DNA of 8,612 nt from Bacillota bacterium (GTDB lineage Bacteria; Bacillota; Clostridia; Clostridiales; Clostridiaceae). Position 1 is the first letter of the stretch; each line of letters opens with the position of its first letter. The stretch spans positions 1-8,612 of the forward strand of contig JAEXSY010000144.1 in the NCBI GenBank assembly GCA_023440105.1, read 5' to 3'. The notes beneath the pieces are model-generated. The model was not told where the DNA came from, ran no database searches, and saw nothing but the letters and a program-made list of their open reading frames with translations. A program made the position numbers and the translations under genes. Below are positions 1 to 7,044 of this stretch, piece by piece.

Positions 1-1050
1 AACATCATCCTGATAGCAGGCTTCAAAGGCCTGATTACTCCATCTCACCATCCCCTTATAGGGACCCTCTTCTTTTATCTGCATGGTATCATAAACAAAG
101 GAGATTAGATTGTCAGCCAGCTCTACCCTTTCATTACTGCCACTATAAAGATAATCAAAGAAATTCACCATGGCTGCTTCTCCAGCACAATCAGCTCTTA
201 TTAAATCTGCAAATCTCTGTCCACCATCAGGATAAATTTCTGTGCCATAGCCTTCGTATATTCCGCCTTTTCCTTCATCTATAATAAGCTTTGAGCTGCT
301 CAGCCAACTTAAGGCCGCTTGTGTACTCTCTTCAATGGCCTTTTTAAGCTTATTCCCTTCAAGTGCTTTCATTTTCTCCGGACCCTTTATGGAATAAACC
401 GGTTTCACCCTGTCCATGCATATAGCCTCTTCTACTACCCAGCTCAGTATATAGCTAACAAGAGCGTGAATCTTTTTAATAGGTGCGTATCTTCCCTTCA
501 CAAAGTTTGAAAGTCTGAAGCCGCAGATCAGCAGGTTTTCCTTTTCAAACCACAGGGCTCTATCAGAGCTATCAAAGGCACTCTTGTCTATATCCTTATA
601 GGATTTGTGAGAATGGAAATTCATATACCTTAGAACTGGCTCATCAGCAGAGCAGAATTCCTTATGAGGCCTTATTCTGGTTCCACACTGATCATCTAAT
701 ATATCACCATGGTCTATTCCTTTAATAGGAGCTTTATTAGCTGAAAAAACTAATCTATGGAATCTAGTTGTAGAAGGGTTTTCGAAATACACGCTTCCAA
801 TACTGCCGCAATATTCCGCAAAGATTTTCTTCCCTTTTTTAAGCTCCTGTTCTATAAAAATCCTTTCACTAGGATGAAGGAATAGAGGATCCTCCTGGTC
901 TCCCCCTAGAAGGATAAAGGAGTTGTAACCTCTCAAGCCTTCTTCCGGCAGAGAGCCTGGCTCAAAAATATCCATATCTACCTTATTATCTTTTAGGACC
1001 TTTAAAATATCACTATTTCCTCGGGTAATTACTGCTACCTTTTTACTCAT
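1..1050 (-). CDS. Hypothetical protein: amidotransferase-like N-terminal domain plus putative six-hairpin glycosidase-like domain (C-terminus cut off)
   Basis: The frame is open from an ATG at 1048-1050 to the window edge, giving 350 visible residues; the C-terminus lies outside. The start is fixed by GGAGGT five bases upstream. Residues about 4-110 read as an alternating beta/alpha Rossmann-like fold: VAVITRG at the start, ILLGGDQED at 46-54, and EYCGSIG at 79-85. The last resembles the nucleophile elbow of class I glutamine amidotransferase or ThuA-like domains, with Cys81 in the expected place. Residues from about 225 are helical, with motifs such as GGIYEGYGTEIYPDGGQR (262-279) and RADCAGEAAM (285-294). 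These resemble the (alpha/alpha)6 barrels of unsaturated glucuronyl hydrolases and related glycosidases. No signal peptide is seen, so it is probably cytoplasmic. The gene diverges from a ROK kinase/oxidoreductase operon across a cre-containing region, which suggests a role in sugar breakdown. I do not recognise the family; both domain calls are inferences from motif and fold pattern. Confidence 0.8.
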   Translation of the reverse strand, partial: MSKKVAVITRGNSDILKVLKDNKVDMDIFEPGSLPEEGLRGYNSFILLGGDQEDPLFLHPSERIFIEQELKKGKKIFAEYCGSIGSVYFENPSTTRFHRLVFSANKAPIKGIDHGDILDDQCGTRIRPHKEFCSADEPVLRYMNFHSHKSYKDIDKSAFDSSDRALWFEKENLLICGFRLSNFVKGRYAPIKKIHALVSYILSWVVEEAICMDRVKPVYSIKGPEKMKALEGNKLKKAIEESTQAALSWLSSSKLIIDEGKGGIYEGYGTEIYPDGGQRFADLIRADCAGEAAMVNFFDYLYSGSNERVELADNLISFVYDTMQIKEEGPYKGMVRWSNQAFEACYQDDV

Positions 1051-1109
1051 TAGAAACCTCCAAAATAATTAATCCTTACAGCAATAATTCTTCATTTAAA
1101 TCTATTACG

Positions 1110-1138
1110 AATATATCCTATATTTGCTGATTTTGTAA
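1110..1138 (-). promoter_or_regulatory. Possible promoter for the leftward glycosidase-like gene
   Basis: Read leftward, TTACAA (1138-1133) and TATATT (1115-1110) are separated by 17 bases and match the -35 and -10 consensus at four and five of six positions. Transcription would start near 1103, leaving a leader of about 50 bases before the ATG. The region is AT-rich, so chance matches are likely. Confidence 0.35.
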
Positions 1139-1163
1139 TATGTAAACGTATTTTAACTATAAT
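1133..1163 (+). promoter_or_regulatory. Possible promoter of the ROK kinase-oxidoreductase operon
   Basis: TATAAT at 1158-1163 is a perfect -10. The best -35 is TTGTAA at 1133-1138 (four of six), but the 19-base spacer is longer than ideal. The putative cre element fills the spacer, a classic position for repression. Transcription from about 1170 would give an 80-base leader before the kinase start. Confidence 0.45.
1140..1154 (+). promoter_or_regulatory. Putative catabolite-responsive element (cre)
   Basis: ATGTAAACGTATTTT fits the WTGNAANCGNWNNCW consensus of CcpA-binding sites at all defined positions except the C near the end, which is T. It lies just upstream of a TATAAT for the rightward operon and beside the -35 of the possible leftward promoter. 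Bound CcpA could therefore repress both directions when preferred sugars are present. A LacI-family operator would look similar, so a local regulator is possible. The match is visible; the regulation is inferred. Confidence 0.5.
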
Positions 1164-1212
1164 AGTGAAGAAAATATTAATTTAGTCTTATATACATAAA
1201 TTTACCCCGAGG

Positions 1213-1229
1213 TTATATTAGAAATATAA
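1213..1229 (+). repeat. Short inverted repeat in the kinase leader
   Basis: TTATATT (1213-1219) and AATATAA (1223-1229) form a perfect 7-bp inverted repeat around a 3-base loop, nine bases upstream of the AGGAGG of the ROK gene. It is all A/T, so the hairpin would be weak. It could be an operator half-site pair, or simply a product of the base composition. Confidence 0.3.
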
Positions 1230-1249
1230 TGAACCATAGGAGGGATAGG

Positions 1250-2179
1250 ATGGTTAACATTGCGTGCTTTGATGTTGGAGGCACCTTTATAAAGTTTGCA
1301 GTAATTACTATAGATGGTGAAATTTTAACAAAAAACAAATTTCCCTCCCCCACAGAAAACTGCAGAATCGCTGTTCCAGAGGGGATTATAGGTAAAGCTA
1401 AGGAACTAATGAAGGAATATGAAATAGCTGCAGTTGCTATAAGCACCGCAGGAGTGGTTGACAGCCAAGAGGGTAGTATAATCTTTGCTACAGATAATCT
1501 TCCGGGATATACTGGTGCTAGGTTAAAAGCTTCTATAGAAGAGGCTCTAAAGCTTCCTGTTGCAGTAGAAAACGATGTAAACGCCGCAGCCATGGGAGAG
1601 CTTTGGATGGGTGCTGGTAAGGATAGAGATAGTTTTTTATGCCTTACCCTAGGAACAGGAATAGGTGGAGCTGTAGTAATTAATGGCAAGCTTTACAAGG
1701 GCATTAATAACGGTGCTGGAGAAGTGGGACATATTATTATAGAAGAAGATGGAGAGCCCTGTACCTGTGGTAATTCAGGCTGTTTTGAGAGATACGCTTC
1801 TACATCATCACTGATAAGAGGTTATTTAAGAGAAGCTCAAAAGGAAGGCCTAAATATATCCTCAATTACCGGGGAAGAAATTATGGAAAAGGTTAAGGAA
1901 GAGGAGTCATTAGCTTTAAAGGTATATAAGCGCTTCCTTAAAAATTTAGTAAGAGGTCTAGTGAGCCTTACTCATGTATTAGATCCAGGACTAATAGTTA
2001 TAGGCGGTGGAATTTCTTCCCAAGGAAAACCATTTTTTGAAGAAGTGAATGAACTTTTTAGAGAGCAGGTAATTACCACTTATAGAAAAGGAACAGAAAT
2101 AGTTCCTGCGAAGCTTAAAAATGATGCAGGTCTTTATGGAGCCTGTTATCTTGTGCTTAAAGAAACAGCTCTACTTTAA
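1250..2179 (+). CDS. ROK-family sugar kinase
   Basis: A 309-residue cytoplasmic kinase expected to phosphorylate a hexose or amino sugar with ATP; the substrate cannot be told from sequence. DVGGT at residues 8-12 is the N-terminal phosphate-binding motif. ENDVNAAAMGE (107-117) carries the catalytic Asp109. LGTGIGG (134-140) is the second phosphate-binding loop. GEVGH (157-161) with CTCGNSGCFE (171-180) is the ROK zinc site of His161, Cys171, Cys173 and Cys178. The protein starts directly at the kinase fold with no helix-turn-helix, so it is a kinase and not an NagC/XylR-type repressor. The ATG at 1250 has AGGAGG six bases upstream. An in-frame ATG at 1229 would add seven residues but has no ribosome binding site. 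The oxidoreductase gene follows after 19 bases, indicating one operon. Length and motifs are normal for the family. Confidence 0.93.
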   Translation: MVNIACFDVGGTFIKFAVITIDGEILTKNKFPSPTENCRIAVPEGIIGKAKELMKEYEIAAVAISTAGVVDSQEGSIIFATDNLPGYTGARLKASIEEALKLPVAVENDVNAAAMGELWMGAGKDRDSFLCLTLGTGIGGAVVINGKLYKGINNGAGEVGHIIIEEDGEPCTCGNSGCFERYASTSSLIRGYLREAQKEGLNISSITGEEIMEKVKEEESLALKVYKRFLKNLVRGLVSLTHVLDPGLIVIGGGISSQGKPFFEEVNELFREQVITTYRKGTEIVPAKLKNDAGLYGACYLVLKETALL

Positions 2180-2198
2180 AACCTAAGGAGGTTATCTA

Positions 2199-3776
2199 AT
2201 GAAAAGAGAAATGATGTCTGACATAGTGATCATCGGAGGAAGCCTTGGAGGAGTTGCTGGTGCTCTATCAGCAGCTAAGTCAGGAAAAAAGGTTATCCTC
2301 ACAGAGGATACCCACTGGATTGGAGGTCAGCTTACCAATCAGGCAGTGCCCCCAGATGAGCACATGTGGATTGAACAATTTGGATGCACAGAAAGCTATA
2401 GAGAGCTGAGAAATAGAATAAGAGCTTATTATAAAAACAATTTCCCTGTAACAGAAGAAGTCAGAAATAACAAAAGACTAAACCCTGGAAACGGCTGGGT
2501 AGGAAAGCTCTGTCATGAACCAAGAGCAGCTCTTGCTGTCCTTACAGATATGCTTGCTCCCTATGTTCATTCTGGAAGAGTATTGATTTTAACTAGATAT
2601 AAGGCTGTGGAGGCAGAAACCTCTGGGGACTCCATTCTTTCTGTAAAGGTAAGAAGCTTGGATAATGGTGATGAATGTACCCTTGTGGGAAGCTACTTCT
2701 TAGATGCCACAGAATGTGGGGATCTACTCCCCTTAACCAACACGGAATATGTAACAGGCTCTGAATCACAAAAGCAAACTGGAGAGCTACACGCCCTTCC
2801 TGGAGAGGCTGACCCCTTAGATATGCAGGCTGTAACCTGGTGCTTTGCCATGGATCATATAGAGGGTGAAGACTATACAATTACTAAGCCAAAGGATTAT
2901 GATTTCTGGAGAAGCTATAAGGCTGATTTCTGGCCTACGAAGCTTTTAGACTGGGCTATAGTTAATCCTCCAACTCTAACTAAAAGAGATATGACCTTAT
3001 TCCCACCAGATAGCAGAAGCTCGCTCTGGGGATATAGACAGATAGTTGATAAAAATAACTACCTTCCAGGAACCTTTGATAGCAGTGTAACCTTAGTTAA
3101 CTGGCCACAAAACGATTATTGGCTTGGACCAATATTTGAGGTAAGCGAAGAGGAAGCCAAAAAACATATAGAGGGTGCTAAGCAGCTTAGCCTTTCCCTT
3201 CTGTACTGGATGCAGACGGAAGCACCAAGAGCTGATGGGAAGCAGGGCTATCCAGGTCTTAGACTTCGAGGGGACATTACAGGCACGGATCATGGACTTG
3301 CCATGCAGCCTTATATTAGAGAAGCTAGAAGAATAAAGGCTGAGTTCACAGTTCTTGAGCAGCATGTTGGCTACGAAATGAGAGAAGGCAGGAAAGCAGA
3401 GGAGTTTAAGGATTCTATAGGTGTTGGTGCCTACAGAATAGATCTTCATCCAAGCACCGCTGGCAGAACCTATGTGGATATTCCTTCCCTTCCCTTCCAG
3501 ATACCTCTGGGAAGCCTTATACCTCAAAGGGTAAACAATCTATTAGCTGCCTGCAAGAATATAGGAACTACCCATATAACCAATGGCTGCTACAGACTTC
3601 ACCCTGTAGAATGGAATGTTGGTGAGGCAGCAGGCTATGCTGCAGCTTATTGTATGAATAATAATATTTCACCAAAAGAGCTGCGAAATAACAGCAAATA
3701 TCTTGAGGATTTCCAAAACCTCTTAGTAAAAGAAGGCTTCGAGCTTCAATGGCCCGATGTCTCCTATGAAAAATAA
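2199..3776 (+). CDS. FAD-dependent oxidoreductase (FAD_oxidored family)
   Basis: A complete 525-residue protein. The N-terminal dinucleotide-binding fold is DIVIIGGSLGGVAGALSAA (8-26), a variant of GxGxxG with GGSLGG at 13-18. It is followed by THWIGGQLTNQ (38-48), typical of FAD_oxidored proteins annotated beside sugar and polysaccharide genes. DATECGD (169-175) is a second conserved FAD-contact segment. The C-terminal GEAAG (475-479), after the HITNGCYRLHP segment, closes the FAD site. No signal peptide or membrane segment is seen, so it is a soluble flavoprotein. The ATG at 2199 has AAGGAGG seven bases upstream. It is transcribed with the ROK kinase, so it may oxidise the same sugar, a glycoside or a sugar alcohol; the substrate is unknown. 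The gene ends just before a strong terminator. Confidence 0.88.
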   Translation: MKREMMSDIVIIGGSLGGVAGALSAAKSGKKVILTEDTHWIGGQLTNQAVPPDEHMWIEQFGCTESYRELRNRIRAYYKNNFPVTEEVRNNKRLNPGNGWVGKLCHEPRAALAVLTDMLAPYVHSGRVLILTRYKAVEAETSGDSILSVKVRSLDNGDECTLVGSYFLDATECGDLLPLTNTEYVTGSESQKQTGELHALPGEADPLDMQAVTWCFAMDHIEGEDYTITKPKDYDFWRSYKADFWPTKLLDWAIVNPPTLTKRDMTLFPPDSRSSLWGYRQIVDKNNYLPGTFDSSVTLVNWPQNDYWLGPIFEVSEEEAKKHIEGAKQLSLSLLYWMQTEAPRADGKQGYPGLRLRGDITGTDHGLAMQPYIREARRIKAEFTVLEQHVGYEMREGRKAEEFKDSIGVGAYRIDLHPSTAGRTYVDIPSLPFQIPLGSLIPQRVNNLLAACKNIGTTHITNGCYRLHPVEWNVGEAAGYAAAYCMNNNISPKELRNNSKYLEDFQNLLVKEGFELQWPDVSYEK

Positions 3777-3801
3777 AGCCTCCCATTATAATTTATATAA
3801 A

Positions 3802-3837
3802 GCCACAGTGGAAAGGTATTAACCTTTCTCCTGTGGC
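3802..3837. terminator. Bidirectional intrinsic terminator between convergent genes
   Basis: Two 15-base arms (3802-3816 and 3823-3837) pair around the loop TATTAA, with one mismatch and one G-T wobble. GCCACAG at the base pairs with CTGTGGC. ATTTTATAT follows on the plus strand; the minus strand continues with TTTATATAAATT. The hairpin sits between the oxidoreductase stop (3776) and the esterase stop (3848) and can end transcription from both sides. Confidence 0.88.
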
Positions 3838-3847
3838 ATTTTATATC

Positions 3848-4504
3848 TTATAATAATTCTAAAAGCTTTTCTTTAATCATTCTTCCATAGAGCTCTGCTC
3901 CCCAAGAATTTATATGAACTCCATCCTCCTCTGTAGAATTTTCAAGAGTTATCAAATAGCTGTGAGGATTTAAGTCTTCTGTATATGCATACATATCTAC
4001 TATAGGCACCTTTTCTTCCATAGCGCTTGACCGAGCCGCATTTATGTATTTCTTTAACTGCTCATTGGCTCCTCCTACGGGAATATACCAGAGAGGGTTA
4101 TGCCTTCCATAATAATAAGTAGCTCCTCTTCCTTCTTCATCTCCCATGTTCCCCTCCAACACTTTATGAGGTAGCACTAATATAGGAGCTGAACCAATAT
4201 CCTTTGTTTTCTTAATTATTTGAAGGATATTTTCCCTATATTCTTCTAAGGAAACCTTTGCCCTCCCCATATCACAGAGGAAGTGATCATTCATACCAAA
4301 GTTTATTATCACAAAATCCGGCTTATGATCTAATACATCCTCCTGTATCCTGCAAAGTCCCTGAGCCGAGGTATTGCCATTAATACCAGAGTTTATAACC
4401 TTTATTTCTAATTCCTTTTCAAGAAGGTTTGTCCACTTATTTTCCTCTGTCACGCCATGACCAAAGGTAAGTGAATCACCAAAGGCTACTATCTTCTTCT
4501 CCAT
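3848..4504 (-). CDS. Cytoplasmic SGNH/GDSL-family esterase
   Basis: A 218-residue hydrolase with all the key SGNH blocks. FGDSLTFGHG (8-17) holds the nucleophile Ser11. NSGINGNTS (38-46) supplies the block II glycine. GMND (70-73) is block III with the oxyanion Asn72. DGVH (194-197) gives the catalytic Asp194 and His197. The family cleaves acyl or acetyl esters from lipids, sugars or polysaccharides; the substrate is not evident. There is no signal peptide, so it should act inside the cell, for example deacetylating imported oligosaccharides. The ATG lies four bases after the tandem TAA of the upstream YesL-like gene. Its GGGAGA ribosome binding site is inside the end of that gene, so translation is probably coupled. 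The complete gene ends next to the shared terminator. Confidence 0.9.
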   Translation of the reverse strand: MEKKIVAFGDSLTFGHGVTEENKWTNLLEKELEIKVINSGINGNTSAQGLCRIQEDVLDHKPDFVIINFGMNDHFLCDMGRAKVSLEEYRENILQIIKKTKDIGSAPILVLPHKVLEGNMGDEEGRGATYYYGRHNPLWYIPVGGANEQLKKYINAARSSAMEEKVPIVDMYAYTEDLNPHSYLITLENSTEEDGVHINSWGAELYGRMIKEKLLELL

Positions 4505-4508
4505 TTTA

Positions 4509-5189
4509 TTATCTCCCTTCCTCCAGGCTTTCTTCTATTTTTATTAGCATTTTTCTCTGATAGAGCATTATGGCATAGACAGCTAAAGAGAAGCCTATCA
4601 AGGAAAAAAATATTGATATATTGAGTATGGCGAAGCCTAAAGCTATAAATATAGCACCATTTAACAGTGTAAAAGGGAATCTTCTTATTCCATAATAAAC
4701 AGAAAGGGCAAGGATGTCCTTTCCTCTCAAATTGAAGCTTCCTATAATAGGATACACATAGGTAGTTATCAAAGCTAATACACAAATCAGCCCTATAAAT
4801 ACATAGTTTAATCCTGAAAAACCAGAGCTCCTAAACATTAAAATATCCAGGTAGAGAATATTCATAAATAGTATAATTAAGCCACCTAATAAAATGCTCT
4901 GGGCAAAGCTTTCTTTATAGCTTTTAAAATAATCCCTTACCACTCTTATGTATTTATCCTTTATAAGCTTATTCATCAGAGAATATAAGGCAGTAAGCCC
5001 TGGTGCTCCTAGTATTAGGGAGAAGCTTAGACTAAGCTGAAAATACCATATATTCATTTTAGGAGCCATTAAAAGGATAATAATCACAGGTATATTAGTA
5101 ATTAGTAGGAATAGATTGCTTAATACCATATTCCAAAAGAATACAGAAAATCTATAAAAGCCATTATTAGTAAAATCTCTTTCTTCCAT
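4509..5189 (-). CDS. YesL-like (DUF624) integral membrane protein
   Basis: A 226-residue membrane protein with about five or six hydrophobic spans near residues 22-42, 48-70, 98-119, 128-150 and 172-210. The family-typical segment GAPGLTALYSLMNKLIKDKY (61-80) follows span 2 and leads into RVVRDYFKSYKESFAQS, matching the conserved G-P-A-L-x-A-L and D-F-F-K-x-F-K pattern of YesL/DUF624 proteins. YesL is encoded in the Bacillus subtilis rhamnogalacturonan operon, and relatives often sit with sugar transporters and sensor kinases. Its biochemical role is unknown. The ATG has AGGAGA five bases upstream. It is the first gene of a two-gene operon with the SGNH esterase; no transporter or sensor is adjacent. 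The leader contains crossed inverted repeats that may control its translation. Confidence 0.85.
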   Translation of the reverse strand: MEERDFTNNGFYRFSVFFWNMVLSNLFLLITNIPVIIILLMAPKMNIWYFQLSLSFSLILGAPGLTALYSLMNKLIKDKYIRVVRDYFKSYKESFAQSILLGGLIILFMNILYLDILMFRSSGFSGLNYVFIGLICVLALITTYVYPIIGSFNLRGKDILALSVYYGIRRFPFTLLNGAIFIALGFAILNISIFFSLIGFSLAVYAIMLYQRKMLIKIEESLEEGR

Positions 5190-5192
5190 ATC

Positions 5193-5295
5193 ATTCTCCT
5201 TTAGTTAAACCTTTTCTATACTTTAATTTTATGAAACTTTAACTTTTATATATAGGTAAAATATTATGCTTTTGAGGAGAATATTAGGTTTAACT
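5193..5295 (-). promoter_or_regulatory. Leader with crossed inverted repeats before the YesL-like gene
   Basis: Read leftward, the leader has four blocks in order. Block 1 is AGTTAAACCT (5295-5286), block 2 ATTCTCCT (5282-5275), block 3 AGGTTTAACT (5212-5203), and block 4 AGGAGAAT (5200-5193), which contains the ribosome binding site. Block 1 is the exact complement of block 3 (10 bp) and block 2 of block 4 (8 bp). Pairing 2-4 would hide the ribosome binding site. Pairing 1-3 at the same time would need a pseudoknot, so the two may compete. This could be a translational switch, but it matches no riboswitch I recognise. The intervening 60 bases are very AT-rich and no confident promoter was found. 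Confidence 0.4.
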
Positions 5296-5320
5296 GCTAA
5301 TGGCTTTATAAATAGCTTCA

Positions 5321-7003
5321 TCAAAGCTGAATATTTTTCTTAATTATGCTTATGGCCTCATGATTCTTATTGAGAACTCTAGGTACTTTTAGCTGATTTT
5401 TAGAAACACCTTTTTTATATAAGCTTTCCTTAATAGCATTGAAGGTCCCCGGCACAAGGAGCTGAGCCTTAACACAGCCTAGTCTATTTCCTTTTCTCGC
5501 CCTATCATAGGCTGGATTTGCAATCCGAAGCTCCTTATCTAAAGCTTTCTCAATCTCCTTCACAGACTCTCTTCTAGGAGTTTTAGCTATCTCCAAATAG
5601 AAGATATATCTTCCGGGAGATACAGATATATCAGGTGAGGTTGTATAATCAATGAGCTTAATATTTATCCTTTTCATAGTCTCCAGTATGGAATAAGTCA
5701 CATGCTCCTCAGTGGTTTTCTCTGAGACCATGTTTAAGAGCTGATTTTTTCTGTATAAAAATTCTACTTCAGGAGCCCCCTTATAGAAACCAATTATCTT
5801 TACCACATCACCCATGGGATAGCGATATAAGCCAGCATGATTGGTAATAACTATCTCATAGCTTTTCCCAGGCTCCAGAGCCTCATAAGAAACTATTTCA
5901 CCAACTTTTTCATTATCTATTGGTATAAATTCATAAAAGGCTGTGTCGGGAACCATGATATAGCTAATCTTTGAGGTGGATTTATTTATCCCCATAAGAG
6001 CTTCTGAAGCAGCATAGGCTGGTGAGTAAATAGGTACTCCACCGGTAAAATAGTCTACCTCACTATCATAAATAGAAAAATTTGCTCACGTAACTGCCAT
6101 AATATAGCTAAGCTTAGGCCACAATCTTCTGGCAACTCCTTTAAAGCCCTTATTAAATTCCTGAAACACCTCTTCTCCTCTAGCTGCATCGGGGAAGAGG
6201 AGGATATTTAAGCTCTTTCTCACCTTGTCCTCTAGGGGCAGAGCTCTATTTATCCTCCCTTCTTTAATATCCTTTATTAGCTCCTTTTTACTTTTTTCCA
6301 TCAGTCTAAAAAAATCAAGTACATTAGATATAAATACACTGCTTATAAAGGATAAGCTTCTATCCTTTAAAGCAAAGAGACAGTGGAGATATAGTGCTGT
6401 GTGTTTATCAGTGATTTTCATCACTTCTAAGGGGGAGGTATATAGATAGGGAATCATTCTTTTAATAGAATTAAAGCCTCCTGAGGTCCCTGAGCAAATT
6501 GGTATACCAGCCTCTGTATAGGAGGTTTTAACTATATCCGCCAGCATTAGTCCCCTCCCAAAGGTCCAATTACTTTTAAAGTTTTTGTAGGCATAACGGC
6601 TCGTTAATATGGCCATATATTTTGAAGCCTTCCTTCTGCTGCTCTTAGTAGAGGGAATGAGCTTTTGACTTCCGGTAGTTCCTGAGGTATGGCTAAAATA
6701 CTCTATAGGCTCACTTACAAGAATATTCTTTTCTCCTCTAGCCATTCTTTCAATATAAGGGAAATAATCATTATAGTCTCTTAAAGGGACCTGTAATTTG
6801 TATTGTTCTATGGATTTAATTTCTTCAAAATTATGCTTTAGCCCATATTCAGAGCTTTTATTTCTTTCAATTATTCTCTTAAGAGTATTTATATTATTCT
6901 TATTAAAACTTCTAATCCGTCTTTCAAAGCTTGCTTCTTCAATAGCACCAAGCCTTACTAAAGTAAAATATAATGATTTACTTATTAAGCTCGTAAAATT
7001 CAC
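5321..7003 (-). pseudogene. GH3-family adenylate-forming (acyl-acid amido synthetase-like) enzyme, interrupted by an in-frame TGA
   Basis: One continuous frame of 560 codons is broken only by TGA at 6088-6086 (codon 306); no frameshift is needed. GH3 enzymes activate a carboxylic acid with ATP and join it to an amino acid or other amine. SGTTGSQKLIP (107-117) is the ATP phosphate-binding motif. After the TGA come YAASE (330-334), matching the plant YxSSE ATP motif, then GLYRYPMGDVVKIIGF (391-406), the YRxGD adenylate motif, and NQLLNMVSEKTTEEH. The TGA sits in VT-TGA-A, where plant GH3 proteins read VTGA, so a GGA-to-TGA change is the simplest cause. The stop separates the phosphate loop from the other ATP motifs, so the 305-residue product should be inactive; a restart at Met337 would lack the N-terminal half. 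The GTG start at 7003 has AGGAA directly against it, an unusually short spacing, but an upstream TAG rules out a longer frame. Substrate and role in bacteria are unknown. Confidence 0.85.
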
Positions 7004-7044
7004 TTCCTAATATTTTTTTATATACTATGAATAGGAGAAAGGAA

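Noticed and set aside
319..510. 63-residue plus-strand frame
   Set aside because: It is antisense to the partial leftward gene, which has a good ribosome binding site and conserved-looking motifs.
1229..1252. Start of the ROK kinase at ATG 1229
   Set aside because: No ribosome binding site precedes it, while ATG 1250 has AGGAGG at ideal spacing and places DVGGT at the usual distance from the N-terminus.
1213..1689. 158-residue reading frame on the minus strand
   Set aside because: It lies antisense to the well-supported ROK kinase, has no ribosome binding site consistent with the layout, and its composition looks like a shadow.
3093..3527. 144-residue minus-strand frame inside the oxidoreductase
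   Set aside because: It is antisense to a complete conserved flavoprotein gene and has no family motif.
4489..4785. 98-residue reading frame overlapping the YesL-like gene on the same strand
   Set aside because: It is out of frame with the membrane protein, rich in Cys, Arg and Tyr without pattern, and fully explained by the YesL-like and esterase genes.
5314..5328. Terminator hairpin at the end of the GH3 gene
   Set aside because: The stem is only five pairs (AGCTT/AAGCT), overlaps the stop codon and is not followed by a run of T on the minus strand. Readthrough into the YesL operon is possible.
6086..6088. TGA read as glycine by an altered genetic code, as in Gracilibacteria
   Set aside because: TGA is used as the normal stop of feoA (7447-7449) and at the end of the GH3 frame (5321-5323), no other gene here has an internal TGA, and the gene content looks clostridial.
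6050..6088. Selenocysteine codon in the GH3 protein as an annotation
   Set aside because: The aligned residue in plant GH3 proteins is glycine, not cysteine, and the hairpin has only five A/T-rich pairs. It is kept as a low-interest finding only.
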